The notes under the pieces: model-generated
The model's database searches: none
What the model was told of the DNA's origin: nothing
What the model saw: only the letters and a program-made list of their open reading frames with translations
Translations under genes and position numbers: made by a program
Shown: positions 39,416-46,733 of the stretch, in pieces
How the letters are laid out: each line of letters opens with the position of its first letter
How positions within the stretch are numbered: position 1 is the first letter of the stretch
Assembly: GCF_031432315.1 (NCBI RefSeq)
Contig: NZ_JAVKGO010000010.1
Span: 11,847 to 75,846, forward strand
Source of the DNA: Serpentinicella sp031432315
GTDB lineage: Bacteria > Bacillota > Clostridia > Peptostreptococcales > Natronincolaceae
Direction of reading: 5' to 3'
Length of the DNA: 64,000 nucleotides

Positions 39416-40684
39416 TTGGAAGAAAAAAAATACTCGCTTATTCAGCTGTCAATGGCATTGTCTTCAGCAATAGACCTAATAAGTAAGCCATTGAACGATC
39501 ATCATAAACAAGTGGCCTTTATTGCCTACTGTATTGGTCATGAAATGGGATTAGGAGACCAACACAAGGAAGAACTAGTACTGGCAAGTGTACTTCATGA
39601 TATCGGAGGGCTTATTTATGATGAACGAGTAGAACTACTAGAATTTGAAGACCAAGATCATCAACAACATGCTGAAATAGGTTACCAATTGTTTAAAGAA
39701 TCAACACACTTTTCTAGAATCGCAAAGATTATTAGATATCATCATGTGCATTGGAGCAAGATAGAAAATCAAACATCTAATGAAGTTATACCTTTGGAGA
39801 GTAATGTTATACATCTAGCAGATAGGGTTTCAATTTCTATTGACAAAAATAAAAGTATAATGCTTCAGGCAAAATATATAACGAAAAAAATCGATGAGAA
39901 ATGTGAAAAAACCTTTAACCCAGAAGTAGTTAAAGCCTTTAAATCTATTGCAAAAAAAGAATCATTTTGGTTAGACTTAATAACAATACTTAACACTAAT
40001 TTACTTTCCACATTGCCTATAAAAGATACTAAAATAAATATTGTTGAATTAGAAGAAATTACAAATATTTTTGCAAGGATAATTGATTTTAAAAGTAATT
40101 TTACAGTGGTTCATAGTACTGGAGTGGCAGCAGTAGCCGAAAGGATTGCTATAAAACTAAATAGCACATCACAATTTTGCAGAGAGATTAAAATAGCCGG
40201 TTATTTGCATGATTTAGGTAAACTCGCTATCCCGAATGAAATTCTTGAAAAACCCGGTAAACTAACTGAAGAGGAGTTTGATTTAATAAAAAGTCATACT
40301 TATTACACTTATCAGCTACTGAAAGATGTTAAAGGCCTGGAAGACATTAATGAATATGCATCATACCATCATGAACGTTTAGATGGTACAGGTTACCCAT
40401 TTCATTTAAATGGTGATCAATTAAAACTTGGATCAAGGATAATGGCAGTTGCTGATGTATTTACTGCAATAACGGAAACTAGACCTTACAGAAAAGGAAT
40501 GAGTGGTGAACAAGCGAGGGAAATTTTAAATCGCATGTCAAAGTCATTTGCCCTTGATGCAAGTATTGTCAATGTTGTTAATAGGAATTTTTCTGAAATA
40601 AATCAAATTAGAGTAGAAGCTCAAAAAAAGGCATTAGAGGATCGTGATAATTTTTCTAAGTTTGCTAATGCTGTAAATCAATAA
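39416..40684 (+). CDS. Double HD-domain protein with C-terminal HD-GYP
   Basis: A 422-aa soluble protein with two metal-dependent phosphohydrolase domains. The N-terminal one has VLHDIGG (H61, D62) and later HHVHW. The C-terminal one has YLHDLGKLAIPNEIL, KSHTYY, SYHHERLDGTGYP and ADVFTAITETRPYRKGMS, the full HD-GYP pattern. HD-GYP proteins usually hydrolyse cyclic di-GMP, so turnover of that messenger is likely. The start is TTG 39416, fixed by GAGGTGAT four to five bases upstream. Confidence 0.88.
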   Translation: MEEKKYSLIQLSMALSSAIDLISKPLNDHHKQVAFIAYCIGHEMGLGDQHKEELVLASVLHDIGGLIYDERVELLEFEDQDHQQHAEIGYQLFKESTHFSRIAKIIRYHHVHWSKIENQTSNEVIPLESNVIHLADRVSISIDKNKSIMLQAKYITKKIDEKCEKTFNPEVVKAFKSIAKKESFWLDLITILNTNLLSTLPIKDTKINIVELEEITNIFARIIDFKSNFTVVHSTGVAAVAERIAIKLNSTSQFCREIKIAGYLHDLGKLAIPNEILEKPGKLTEEEFDLIKSHTYYTYQLLKDVKGLEDINEYASYHHERLDGTGYPFHLNGDQLKLGSRIMAVADVFTAITETRPYRKGMSGEQAREILNRMSKSFALDASIVNVVNRNFSEINQIRVEAQKKALEDRDNFSKFANAVNQ

Positions 40685-40692
40685 TTTTTCTA

Positions 40693-40750
40693 AACAGCCC
40701 TCTTTAATTATATTCTTTTAAAAAGAAGAATATAATTAAAGAGGGCTGTT
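40693..40750. repeat. Perfect 25-bp inverted repeat (long hairpin)
   Basis: Arms 40693-40717 and 40726-40750 are perfect reverse complements over 25 bases with an eight-base A-rich loop. It begins 8 bases after the HD-GYP stop. It may end that transcript, but no real T-run follows, and the stem is longer than any terminator nearby. Confidence 0.85.
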
Positions 40751-40839
40751 AGATTTTAACAAACAAAAGATTTTTAGATGGGAAACAAGCACATCGTTAT
40801 TTTGGATAAATATATTAGTAATAAGTATTTAATTAGGCG

Positions 40840-40992
40840 GTGATTGAACTGAATAAAAAAGGTGAATTTCATAGGAATCTTTTGTTATTAATATCTTTAG
40901 GGATAATATATATATTTATAACAGGATTAGAAAATACAGCTCCTGTGCCAGTGCCAAGGACACCGATTATAGTGCCTACTGAAAATGTTTGA
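40840..40992 (+). CDS. Small single-span membrane protein with Pro-rich tail (47-50 aa)
   Basis: An open frame encoding a basic N-terminus (LNKKGEFHRN), one membrane helix (LLLLISLGIIYIFITG) and a short external tail rich in proline (APVPVPRTPIIVPTEN). I do not recognise the family. AGGCGGTGAT at 40835-40844 is a very good ribosome site. No ATG follows it: the frame can start at CTG 40849 after that site or at GTG 40840 inside it. The listed start is the longest option. It lies 14 bases before a second small gene, so the two probably form an operon. Confidence 0.6.
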   Translation: MIELNKKGEFHRNLLLLISLGIIYIFITGLENTAPVPVPRTPIIVPTENV

Positions 40993-41006
40993 AATGGGGT
41001 TTTAAA

Positions 41007-41318
41007 ATGCTTACTAGAGATCAATTAGACGAATTGATTGCGAATGCGGTAAAACAACTTGGGAATGATCAAGAGTTAAATAGTATTGAGGAGAAACAGT
41101 TGAACATAAAACCATCTCAAGTATTGGCGTTATCAGGTCTCTTAGCTGGTGTATTTGATGTAACCTCTATTGTTATTAGAAGAAATCAGCAAGTGGAGTT
41201 AGTACTTGCAGGATCTTTGAAAAGAAATGAAAAGACAGATTTGGAAAGATTGATGTCAGAAATAGGAAAGATGCCTTTTGATGAGGTGTTAAAAGCGATG
41301 TTAAGTGATATGAAATAG
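41007..41318 (+). CDS. Hypothetical protein (103 aa) downstream of the small membrane protein
   Basis: A soluble 103-aa protein starting MLTRDQLDELIANAVKQLGN. I do not recognise a domain. The N-terminal third is acidic and helical. The middle (PSQVLALSGLLAGVFDVTSI) is hydrophobic but broken by charged residues after it, and the C-terminus (LERLMSEIGKMPFDEVLKAML) is amphipathic. ATG 41007 has a weak TGGGGT site; a TTG at 40989 overlaps the previous gene's stop. A terminator overlaps its stop codon. Confidence 0.72.
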   Translation: MLTRDQLDELIANAVKQLGNDQELNSIEEKQLNIKPSQVLALSGLLAGVFDVTSIVIRRNQQVELVLAGSLKRNEKTDLERLMSEIGKMPFDEVLKAMLSDMK

Positions 41319-41345
41319 CAATGGGATAACCACTGCTATTTTTTA
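41314..41345 (+). terminator. Terminator overlapping the stop of the 103-aa gene
   Basis: AATAGCAATGG (41314-41324) pairs with CCACTGCTATT (41330-41340) with one mismatch, followed by TTTTT. The stop codon TAG lies within the left arm. Confidence 0.85.
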
Positions 41346-41452
41346 GTTAGCAAAATAAAATTGTATATATACATTTATGGTGTTAAAATAGAAATGTTGT
41401 ATAAAAATAATAATAATAATAAAAGATATGGTTACAGAAAGAAGGAACCACA

Positions 41453-42805
41453 GTGAATAGATCTCAACGATTGAAAGAAGATAAAATTTGGAAGCTGCTA
41501 CTAAAATTTTCATTGCCTGCTATAGTTGGCATGATGGTAAACGCACTGTATAATGTAATAGATAGGATATTTATAGGACGTGGTGTAGGGGCTGATGGAC
41601 TTGCTGGTATAACCATTGGTTTTCCAATCATGTTAATTTTTATGGCCTTTGGTATGTTAGTTGGCGTTGGAGGATCTGCGCTCATATCTATAAAATTGGG
41701 TGAAGATAATAAGGATGAAGCTGAGTTAATACTGGGCAACTCAGTATTAATGTTAACAGTAATCATATTAATCTTTTCTGTTTTAGGATTGGTGTTTTTA
41801 GAGCCTTTGTTAATTTCATTTGGTGCCAGTGACGATGTATTACCCTATGCAAAGCAGTATTTAACAATTATACTAGGTGGTGCTATTTTCCAAGGAATAG
41901 GTTTCGGTATGAATAATTATATTCGAGCTGAAGGTAATCCTAAAATTGCAATGATAACAATGTTGATTGGTGCAATTATTAACATTATTTTAGATCCCTT
42001 ATTTATTTTTAGATTTAATTGGGGAATACAGGGAGCAGCATGGGCTACAATTATAGCCCAAGCAGTGTCTTCTGTGTGGGTGTTATTATATTTCTTTGGT
42101 GGAAAGAGCACCTTAAAAATACGGAGAGAAAATTTAAGATTAAACAAGAACATTGTTACGAAGATATTAGCTATCGGTTCGGCGCCCTTTTCTATGCAAA
42201 TAGCATCTAGTATTGTAATCACTTTGTTTAATAGGCAACTTGCTACTTATGGTGGTGATACAGCTATTTCAGTAATGGGAATCATTCATAGTGTTTCAAT
42301 GTTTACGTTAATGCCTATTTTTGGTATTAATCAAGGGGCGCAACCAATTATAGGATATAATTACGGAGCAAAAGCTTTTAACAGAGTAAAAGAAACACTA
42401 AAAATGGCTATTGTTTTTGCCACTGTTATTGTAACATCTGGATTTTTAATTACTAGATTATTTCCAAGACAAATAATTTACCTGTTTAACCGTGAAAATA
42501 TAGAGCTGATTGAAATGGGAATTAATGCGATACAAATCTTCCTATTTGCACTACCTATAATTGGGTTCCAAATTGTAAGCTCTAATTATTTTCAGGCTGT
42601 TGGAAAAGCCAAAATAGCTACTTTATTAACGCTATCAAGACAGGTATTAGTATTAATTCCGCTCCTACTTATTTTACCAAAGTATTTTGGTTTGATGGGT
42701 GTTTGGTTAGCCGCACCGATATCTGATATTGCATCTTCAGTATTAAGTGGAACTTTTTTAAAACTTGAATTAAAAAAATTGACTAAAAAAACAATCAACG
42801 AATAA
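41453..42805 (+). CDS. MATE family efflux transporter
   Basis: A 450-aa, twelve-helix antiporter of the multidrug and toxic compound extrusion family, of the MepA/DinF-like branch common in Clostridia. Recognisable parts are LPAIVGMMVNALYNVIDRIFIG and GVGGSALISIKLGE in the first half, and FGINQGAQPIIGYNYGA in the second. It probably exports organic cations using Na+ or proton gradients; the substrate is unknown. The start is GTG 41453 after GAAGGAA. Confidence 0.93.
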   Translation: MNRSQRLKEDKIWKLLLKFSLPAIVGMMVNALYNVIDRIFIGRGVGADGLAGITIGFPIMLIFMAFGMLVGVGGSALISIKLGEDNKDEAELILGNSVLMLTVIILIFSVLGLVFLEPLLISFGASDDVLPYAKQYLTIILGGAIFQGIGFGMNNYIRAEGNPKIAMITMLIGAIINIILDPLFIFRFNWGIQGAAWATIIAQAVSSVWVLLYFFGGKSTLKIRRENLRLNKNIVTKILAIGSAPFSMQIASSIVITLFNRQLATYGGDTAISVMGIIHSVSMFTLMPIFGINQGAQPIIGYNYGAKAFNRVKETLKMAIVFATVIVTSGFLITRLFPRQIIYLFNRENIELIEMGINAIQIFLFALPIIGFQIVSSNYFQAVGKAKIATLLTLSRQVLVLIPLLLILPKYFGLMGVWLAAPISDIASSVLSGTFLKLELKKLTKKTINE

Positions 42806-42832
42806 GCTGATCAATAGACTAGGGGGAATAGA

Positions 42833-44158
42833 ATGAAACGTATAATTACAGGTGTTTTGTTAGTATGTATGATATTAGTCATACCTGCTCATGTTAACGG
42901 TTTAGGTTTAGAAGAAGCAAATGCTGGGGCTGTATTGCTAATGGAGCAATCAACAGGAGAAGTTATTTATGAAGTTAATGGATATGATAAAATGTATCCC
43001 GCAAGTACGACCAAAGTTTTAACTGCCTTAGTTGCATTGGATTATAGCGATATTGATGATATAGTAACAGTAGGAAATGAAGTTTATACGGTACCTTTAG
43101 ACGCAAGTAAAGCTGGACATGTTCCAGGAGAAGAGATTTATCTGAAAAACTTAATTAAGGCATTAATGCTGCCTTCTGGTAATGATACCGCCTTTACCGT
43201 AGCTAATCACACAGTAAAAAAAGTAACTGGTAACGAAAATATTAGGAATGATGAAGCAGTTGCTATTTTTTCGAATCTAATGAATGAAAAAGCAAAAGAA
43301 ATTGGAGCGGTTAATAGTAATTTTGTTAATCCTCATGGATACCATGAGGAAGCACATTATTCTACAGCATACGATTTGGCCCTAATTATGCAAGAGGCAA
43401 TGAAGAATGAAGATTTTAGAAGAATTCAAAGTCTACCGTTTATTAATATTGAGGAAGGTGAGTTAGAAAATCAACAAAGCTATTACTGGAATAATAGAAA
43501 TCTACTACTTCGTTCATCTTTTTCACAATACTACTATTCAAATGCCACGGGAGGTAAGACTGGTTATACAGGGCCTGCAGGAGAGTGTCTTATATCAACA
43601 GCATCAAAGGATGGTATGGACTTAATTGCAGTTGTACTTGATGCTCCTGAAAATAAACGTTGGGCAATTTCGAAAATATTATTTGAACATGGATTTAATG
43701 ATCATACGCTTCACAATATTGCAAAAGAAAATGAGGTTATACAAAATGTTAGCATTTCAAATGCCTCTTTTAGAGATGAAGGTAATTTAGATGTAAAGGC
43801 AAAAGAAGATCTAACAAAAGTAATGAAAAATGAAAACATTGATAATATAAAAGAAGAAATTATATGGGATGCTGGGTATATAAGTAATGAAAGCACAGAG
43901 GAAATTAGTGTATTAACAGCACCAATAAATAAAGGTGATATTTTAGGAACAGCCACCTACACTTTAGATGGAGAAACATTGGGTGTTGTTGACCTAATAG
44001 CTGATAGAACTGTAAAGAAACAATTATTTATTTTTACACTATTCTCAATTAGAAACTTACTTTATTTAACGGGTGGACTATTATTAGTGGCGCTATTCAT
44101 AGCTATAAGAAATAAAAGGAACCGGCGAAGAAGAAATTCAACATTACGATTTAGATAA
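42833..44158 (+). CDS. dacF: D-alanyl-D-alanine carboxypeptidase (DacF-like, PBP5 family)
   Basis: A 441-aa low-molecular-weight penicillin-binding protein that trims the terminal D-Ala from peptidoglycan stem peptides. A signal peptide (about 1-23) is followed by the catalytic domain: PASTTK (Ser58, Lys61), SGND (the SxN motif) and GGKTGYTGPAG (KTG). A PBP5 C-terminal beta domain and a C-terminal membrane helix (LLYLTGGLLLVALFIAI) with a basic tail complete it. AGGGGG lies before the ATG. The symbol reflects similarity to sporulation DacF; a vegetative role is also possible. Confidence 0.9.
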   Translation: MKRIITGVLLVCMILVIPAHVNGLGLEEANAGAVLLMEQSTGEVIYEVNGYDKMYPASTTKVLTALVALDYSDIDDIVTVGNEVYTVPLDASKAGHVPGEEIYLKNLIKALMLPSGNDTAFTVANHTVKKVTGNENIRNDEAVAIFSNLMNEKAKEIGAVNSNFVNPHGYHEEAHYSTAYDLALIMQEAMKNEDFRRIQSLPFINIEEGELENQQSYYWNNRNLLLRSSFSQYYYSNATGGKTGYTGPAGECLISTASKDGMDLIAVVLDAPENKRWAISKILFEHGFNDHTLHNIAKENEVIQNVSISNASFRDEGNLDVKAKEDLTKVMKNENIDNIKEEIIWDAGYISNESTEEISVLTAPINKGDILGTATYTLDGETLGVVDLIADRTVKKQLFIFTLFSIRNLLYLTGGLLLVALFIAIRNKRNRRRRNSTLRFR

Positions 44159-44162
44159 ATCA

Positions 44163-44205
44163 AAAAAATCTCTCAACATTAGGATGTTGAGAGATTTTTT
44201 ATTTA
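44163..44205 (+). terminator. Terminator after dacF
   Basis: A perfect 17-bp stem (44163-44179 with 44184-44200), TAGG loop and T-run make a strong intrinsic terminator. Confidence 0.94.
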
Positions 44206-44310
44206 ATAATTTGTAGTAAATTATATGAAATAGTGGTATTTACTGCATAATAGGTATATAATTAAGTAAAAATTATAAACATCAATATTTGCTAAGAAAG
44301 GATGAGATCT

Positions 44311-44721
44311 GTGTCAAAGCAGCTTTATTTATCAAAACGCAATAAAAAAGTTGGTGGAGTTTGCGGTGGTATTGCAGAGTATTTTGATATAGACCCAACT
44401 ATTGTGAGGTTATTTTGGGTAGTATTTTCACTCACGGGTGCCGGAGTGATCGGATATATTATAGCACTAATTGTTATACCAGAAGATCCAAATAACAATT
44501 ATAAAATGGAAGCAGAGTATAAGGAAGGCTACTATGAAACGGATAGAACTGAGAGGAGAGATTCAAATAGCAATCTTATAATTGGTGGTATTTTTATTTT
44601 AATTGGTTTACTTTATATGTTTAGAAAGATTTTCCCGTTCTATTGGATTAATATTAGCCATCTATGGCCACTAATTCTTGTATTTATAGGCGTTATGCTA
44701 ATTCTAAAAGGAAGGGAGTAA
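44311..44721 (+). CDS. PspC-domain membrane protein
   Basis: A 136-aa membrane protein. The N-terminal PspC domain reads LSKRNKKVGGVCGGIAEYFDIDPT, then a helix (VVFSLTGAGVIGYIIALIVIP). Two more hydrophobic segments near the C-terminus (IIGGIFILIGLLYMF and LWPLILVFIGVMLIL) resemble LiaI/DUF5668 helices. PspC proteins sense or relay envelope stress. GTG 44311 is favoured: AAGGATGAG ends five bases upstream, whereas ATG 44302 lies within that site. It precedes a toastrack protein by five bases. Confidence 0.88.
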   Translation: MSKQLYLSKRNKKVGGVCGGIAEYFDIDPTIVRLFWVVFSLTGAGVIGYIIALIVIPEDPNNNYKMEAEYKEGYYETDRTERRDSNSNLIIGGIFILIGLLYMFRKIFPFYWINISHLWPLILVFIGVMLILKGRE

Positions 44722-44726
44722 TTCTT

Positions 44727-45620
44727 GTGAAAAAGGAAACATGGTGGACTGGTGTTTTATTAATCGTAATCGGGTTAATTTTTTTAAGTGCAAATGTTGG
44801 GCTTATTAGCTGGTCGTTCGTATTTAATATTAGTGTACTATGGCCATTAATTGTAATTATCATCGGGGTTAATATTATATTTAAAGAGAATTATAAACTG
44901 AGAACATGCTTGTGGATCTTTTTCCTTCTAGTATTAGTAGGATATTCATTTATTAATGAGGGAACAAACTATAATGCCTTTAATGAAGATGCAACTACTG
45001 AAATGGTGATAGAAAAAGAAGAAATCCAATCAGCGAATCTAGATATTAAGGTTGGAGGAACAAACCTAAATGTAATGGAAACCTCTGAAGACCTTATAAG
45101 AGTAGTAGGGATAAATGAGGAATTTCAGTATTATGTAACTTCTGAAAATGACAATGAAAAGTCTATTAACCTACAAAATAGAAAGAATCAAAAAAACTTT
45201 TTCAATTTCTTTAATAGAAAAAGTGGAAAGTTAGATATTCATTTAGATAAAGATATATATTGGAATATTAAATCCTCTATCGGAGCTGTATCTGGAGACT
45301 TAAATTTTAAAGATATCAACCTAAAAAGTCTGAATTTAGATGTTGGGGCGGGCAACTTAGATATTCATTTAGGAAATAACGTCGACTATTCTGAAATGAT
45401 TTTAAATGCAGGTGCATCTAATATAAAGATTTATGTACCGGAAGAACTGGGTGTGAAAATAAGCTCAACTGGAGCACTAAACAATACTAACCTAAATAGA
45501 TTAGGTTGGGAAAAAGATGGTGATACATATAAATCATTAAATTATGAAGAGATGGATAAAAAAATGGATATAGAGATTAAGATGGGTGTTGGTAATTTGA
45601 ATATTGAAGTAGAAAAATGA
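44727..45620 (+). CDS. LiaF-like membrane protein with toastrack (DUF4097-like) domain
   Basis: A 297-aa protein. N-terminal helices TGVLLIVIGLIFLSANVG, LWPLIVIIIGVNIIF and LWIFFLLVLVGYSFI are LiaI/LiaF-like. The extracytoplasmic part is a repetitive beta structure (SGDLNFKDINLKSLNLDVGAG, NLDIHLGNN, GASNIKIYVPEELGVKI) typical of toastrack adhesin-like domains. PspC plus toastrack pairs are known membrane-stress modules; no LiaRS-type two-component genes are in the window. GTG 44727 follows AAGGGAG by eight bases. A longer frame upstream overlaps pspC and is rejected. Confidence 0.82.
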   Translation: MKKETWWTGVLLIVIGLIFLSANVGLISWSFVFNISVLWPLIVIIIGVNIIFKENYKLRTCLWIFFLLVLVGYSFINEGTNYNAFNEDATTEMVIEKEEIQSANLDIKVGGTNLNVMETSEDLIRVVGINEEFQYYVTSENDNEKSINLQNRKNQKNFFNFFNRKSGKLDIHLDKDIYWNIKSSIGAVSGDLNFKDINLKSLNLDVGAGNLDIHLGNNVDYSEMILNAGASNIKIYVPEELGVKISSTGALNNTNLNRLGWEKDGDTYKSLNYEEMDKKMDIEIKMGVGNLNIEVEK

Positions 45621-45640
45621 TAGCGAATAATTCGCTATCA
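45618..45640. terminator. Hairpin shared by the stops of two convergent genes
   Basis: TGATAGCGAA (45618-45627) pairs perfectly with 45631-45640 around TAA. The left arm begins with the toastrack stop codon and the right arm ends with the hemerythrin stop on the - strand. No T-run is present, so termination strength is doubtful. Confidence 0.6.
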
Positions 45641-46051
45641 ATAAACACCTTGTTTGTTTAAAAATTCTCCATATAGACTATCTGATTTGAGTATGTGGTT
45701 TTCTATCCAATTTGCTATAAATTGAAGAATATCCATAGAAACTTTTACTTGATCATCATCTACATCTTTTTTAAATAACTTATTAACTTCATCAATAAAA
45801 AGATCATGTTCTATTTTATGGGATAGTAATTTAGGGTAACGATGTTTCTCCATTAATGCTTCTTCAGCTTTAAAATGATAAACAGTATATTCTTTTAGCT
45901 CGTACAAAGTATCCATTATTTCGTCGTAATTATCCTGATCTGATTGGGAAGATACAAGATCATGTAAATGATCACCTAATTCAAAAAGTTTTTTATGTTG
46001 ATTATCAAAATTTGAAATTTTGCAACTAAATTCATCACGCCAATTAAACAT
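45638..46051 (-). CDS. Bacteriohemerythrin
   Basis: A 137-aa O2- or NO-binding protein with a di-iron four-helix bundle. The expected ligands are visible: His in DNQHKKLFELG, His and Glu in YHFKAEEALM, His in HKIEHDLF, and His and Asp in ENHILKSDSLY. In anaerobes such proteins store, sense or deliver oxygen. It is a stand-alone domain with no fused receptor. AGGAGTGAT lies before the ATG on the - strand. Confidence 0.93.
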   Translation of the reverse strand: MFNWRDEFSCKISNFDNQHKKLFELGDHLHDLVSSQSDQDNYDEIMDTLYELKEYTVYHFKAEEALMEKHRYPKLLSHKIEHDLFIDEVNKLFKKDVDDDQVKVSMDILQFIANWIENHILKSDSLYGEFLNKQGVY

Positions 46052-46214
46052 ATAAAATCACTCCTAGTTTGAAATTGAATAGATATTTTTATATAAATAA
46101 TTAATACCATATTTTGTATTAAAAAACAAGTTTATTAACATAGAAGTAATTTTATATATAACTAGTAAATTAATATGTGCAATTTTAAATAATAAAATAG
46201 AGGAGGTAGTTAAA

Positions 46215-46526
46215 ATGATTTTAGTAAATACAGATTATGTAACAGGAAAGGAAATTGAAACACTAGGGCTAGTTAAAGGTTCTATTGTCCAATCAAAAAA
46301 TGTTGGCAAAGATATTGCCAGTGGTTTAAAAACGATAATAGGTGGAGAGTTAAAAGCTTATTCGGATATGATGAATCAAGCAAGGGAAATTGCAACCAAA
46401 AGAATGATTGAAGAAGCAGAAGCATTAGGTGCAGAAGCAATTGTAAATATAAGATATACCTCTAGTGCTGTTATGAGTGGAGCTGCAGAAATATTAGCCT
46501 ATGGTACAGCTGTAAGATTTAAATAA
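46215..46526 (+). CDS. YbjQ/UPF0145 family protein
   Basis: A 103-aa protein of the YbjQ (heavy-metal-binding-like, UPF0145) family. Signatures are GLVKGSIVQSKNVGKDIASG, IGGELKAYSDMM and EAEALGAEAIVNIRY; length is normal. It probably forms a pentamer; its biological role is not known. AGGAGG lies nine bases before ATG 46215. Confidence 0.9.
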   Translation: MILVNTDYVTGKEIETLGLVKGSIVQSKNVGKDIASGLKTIIGGELKAYSDMMNQAREIATKRMIEEAEALGAEAIVNIRYTSSAVMSGAAEILAYGTAVRFK

Positions 46527-46588
46527 ATTCAAATAATAATGAAGAAGGATTTTGGTATTTTTTGTCGAAACAATTATAATTGTATATA

Positions 46589-46628
46589 AAAAAGCAAGTG
46601 TATAAATTAAAAAGACACTTGTTTTTTC
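46589..46628 (+). terminator. Terminator upstream of the M16C gene
   Basis: CAAGTGT (46595-46601) pairs with ACACTTG (46615-46621), flanked by A- and T-runs that extend the stem with one bulge. It probably ends the ybjQ-like transcript. Confidence 0.78.
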
Positions 46629-46733
46629 TATACTAAGATTAATAATCATATAATTCTTAATAAATTGAATTGATTTACTCCTTTGGGAGAAACTAATTCT
46701 AAAATGATTTTGTATCAGGGAAAGGAGAATATA

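Noticed and set aside
41407..41421. Short (TAA)n-like tract upstream of the MATE gene
   Set aside because: Low-complexity AT-rich sequence of about five units; no evidence for a phase-variable repeat because it is outside the coding region and not obviously in a promoter spacer.
46683..46733. N-terminal extension of the M16C protease
   Set aside because: The in-frame ATG codons before 46734 lack ribosome sites and the family start fits MQFEVGKIY after AAAGGAG.
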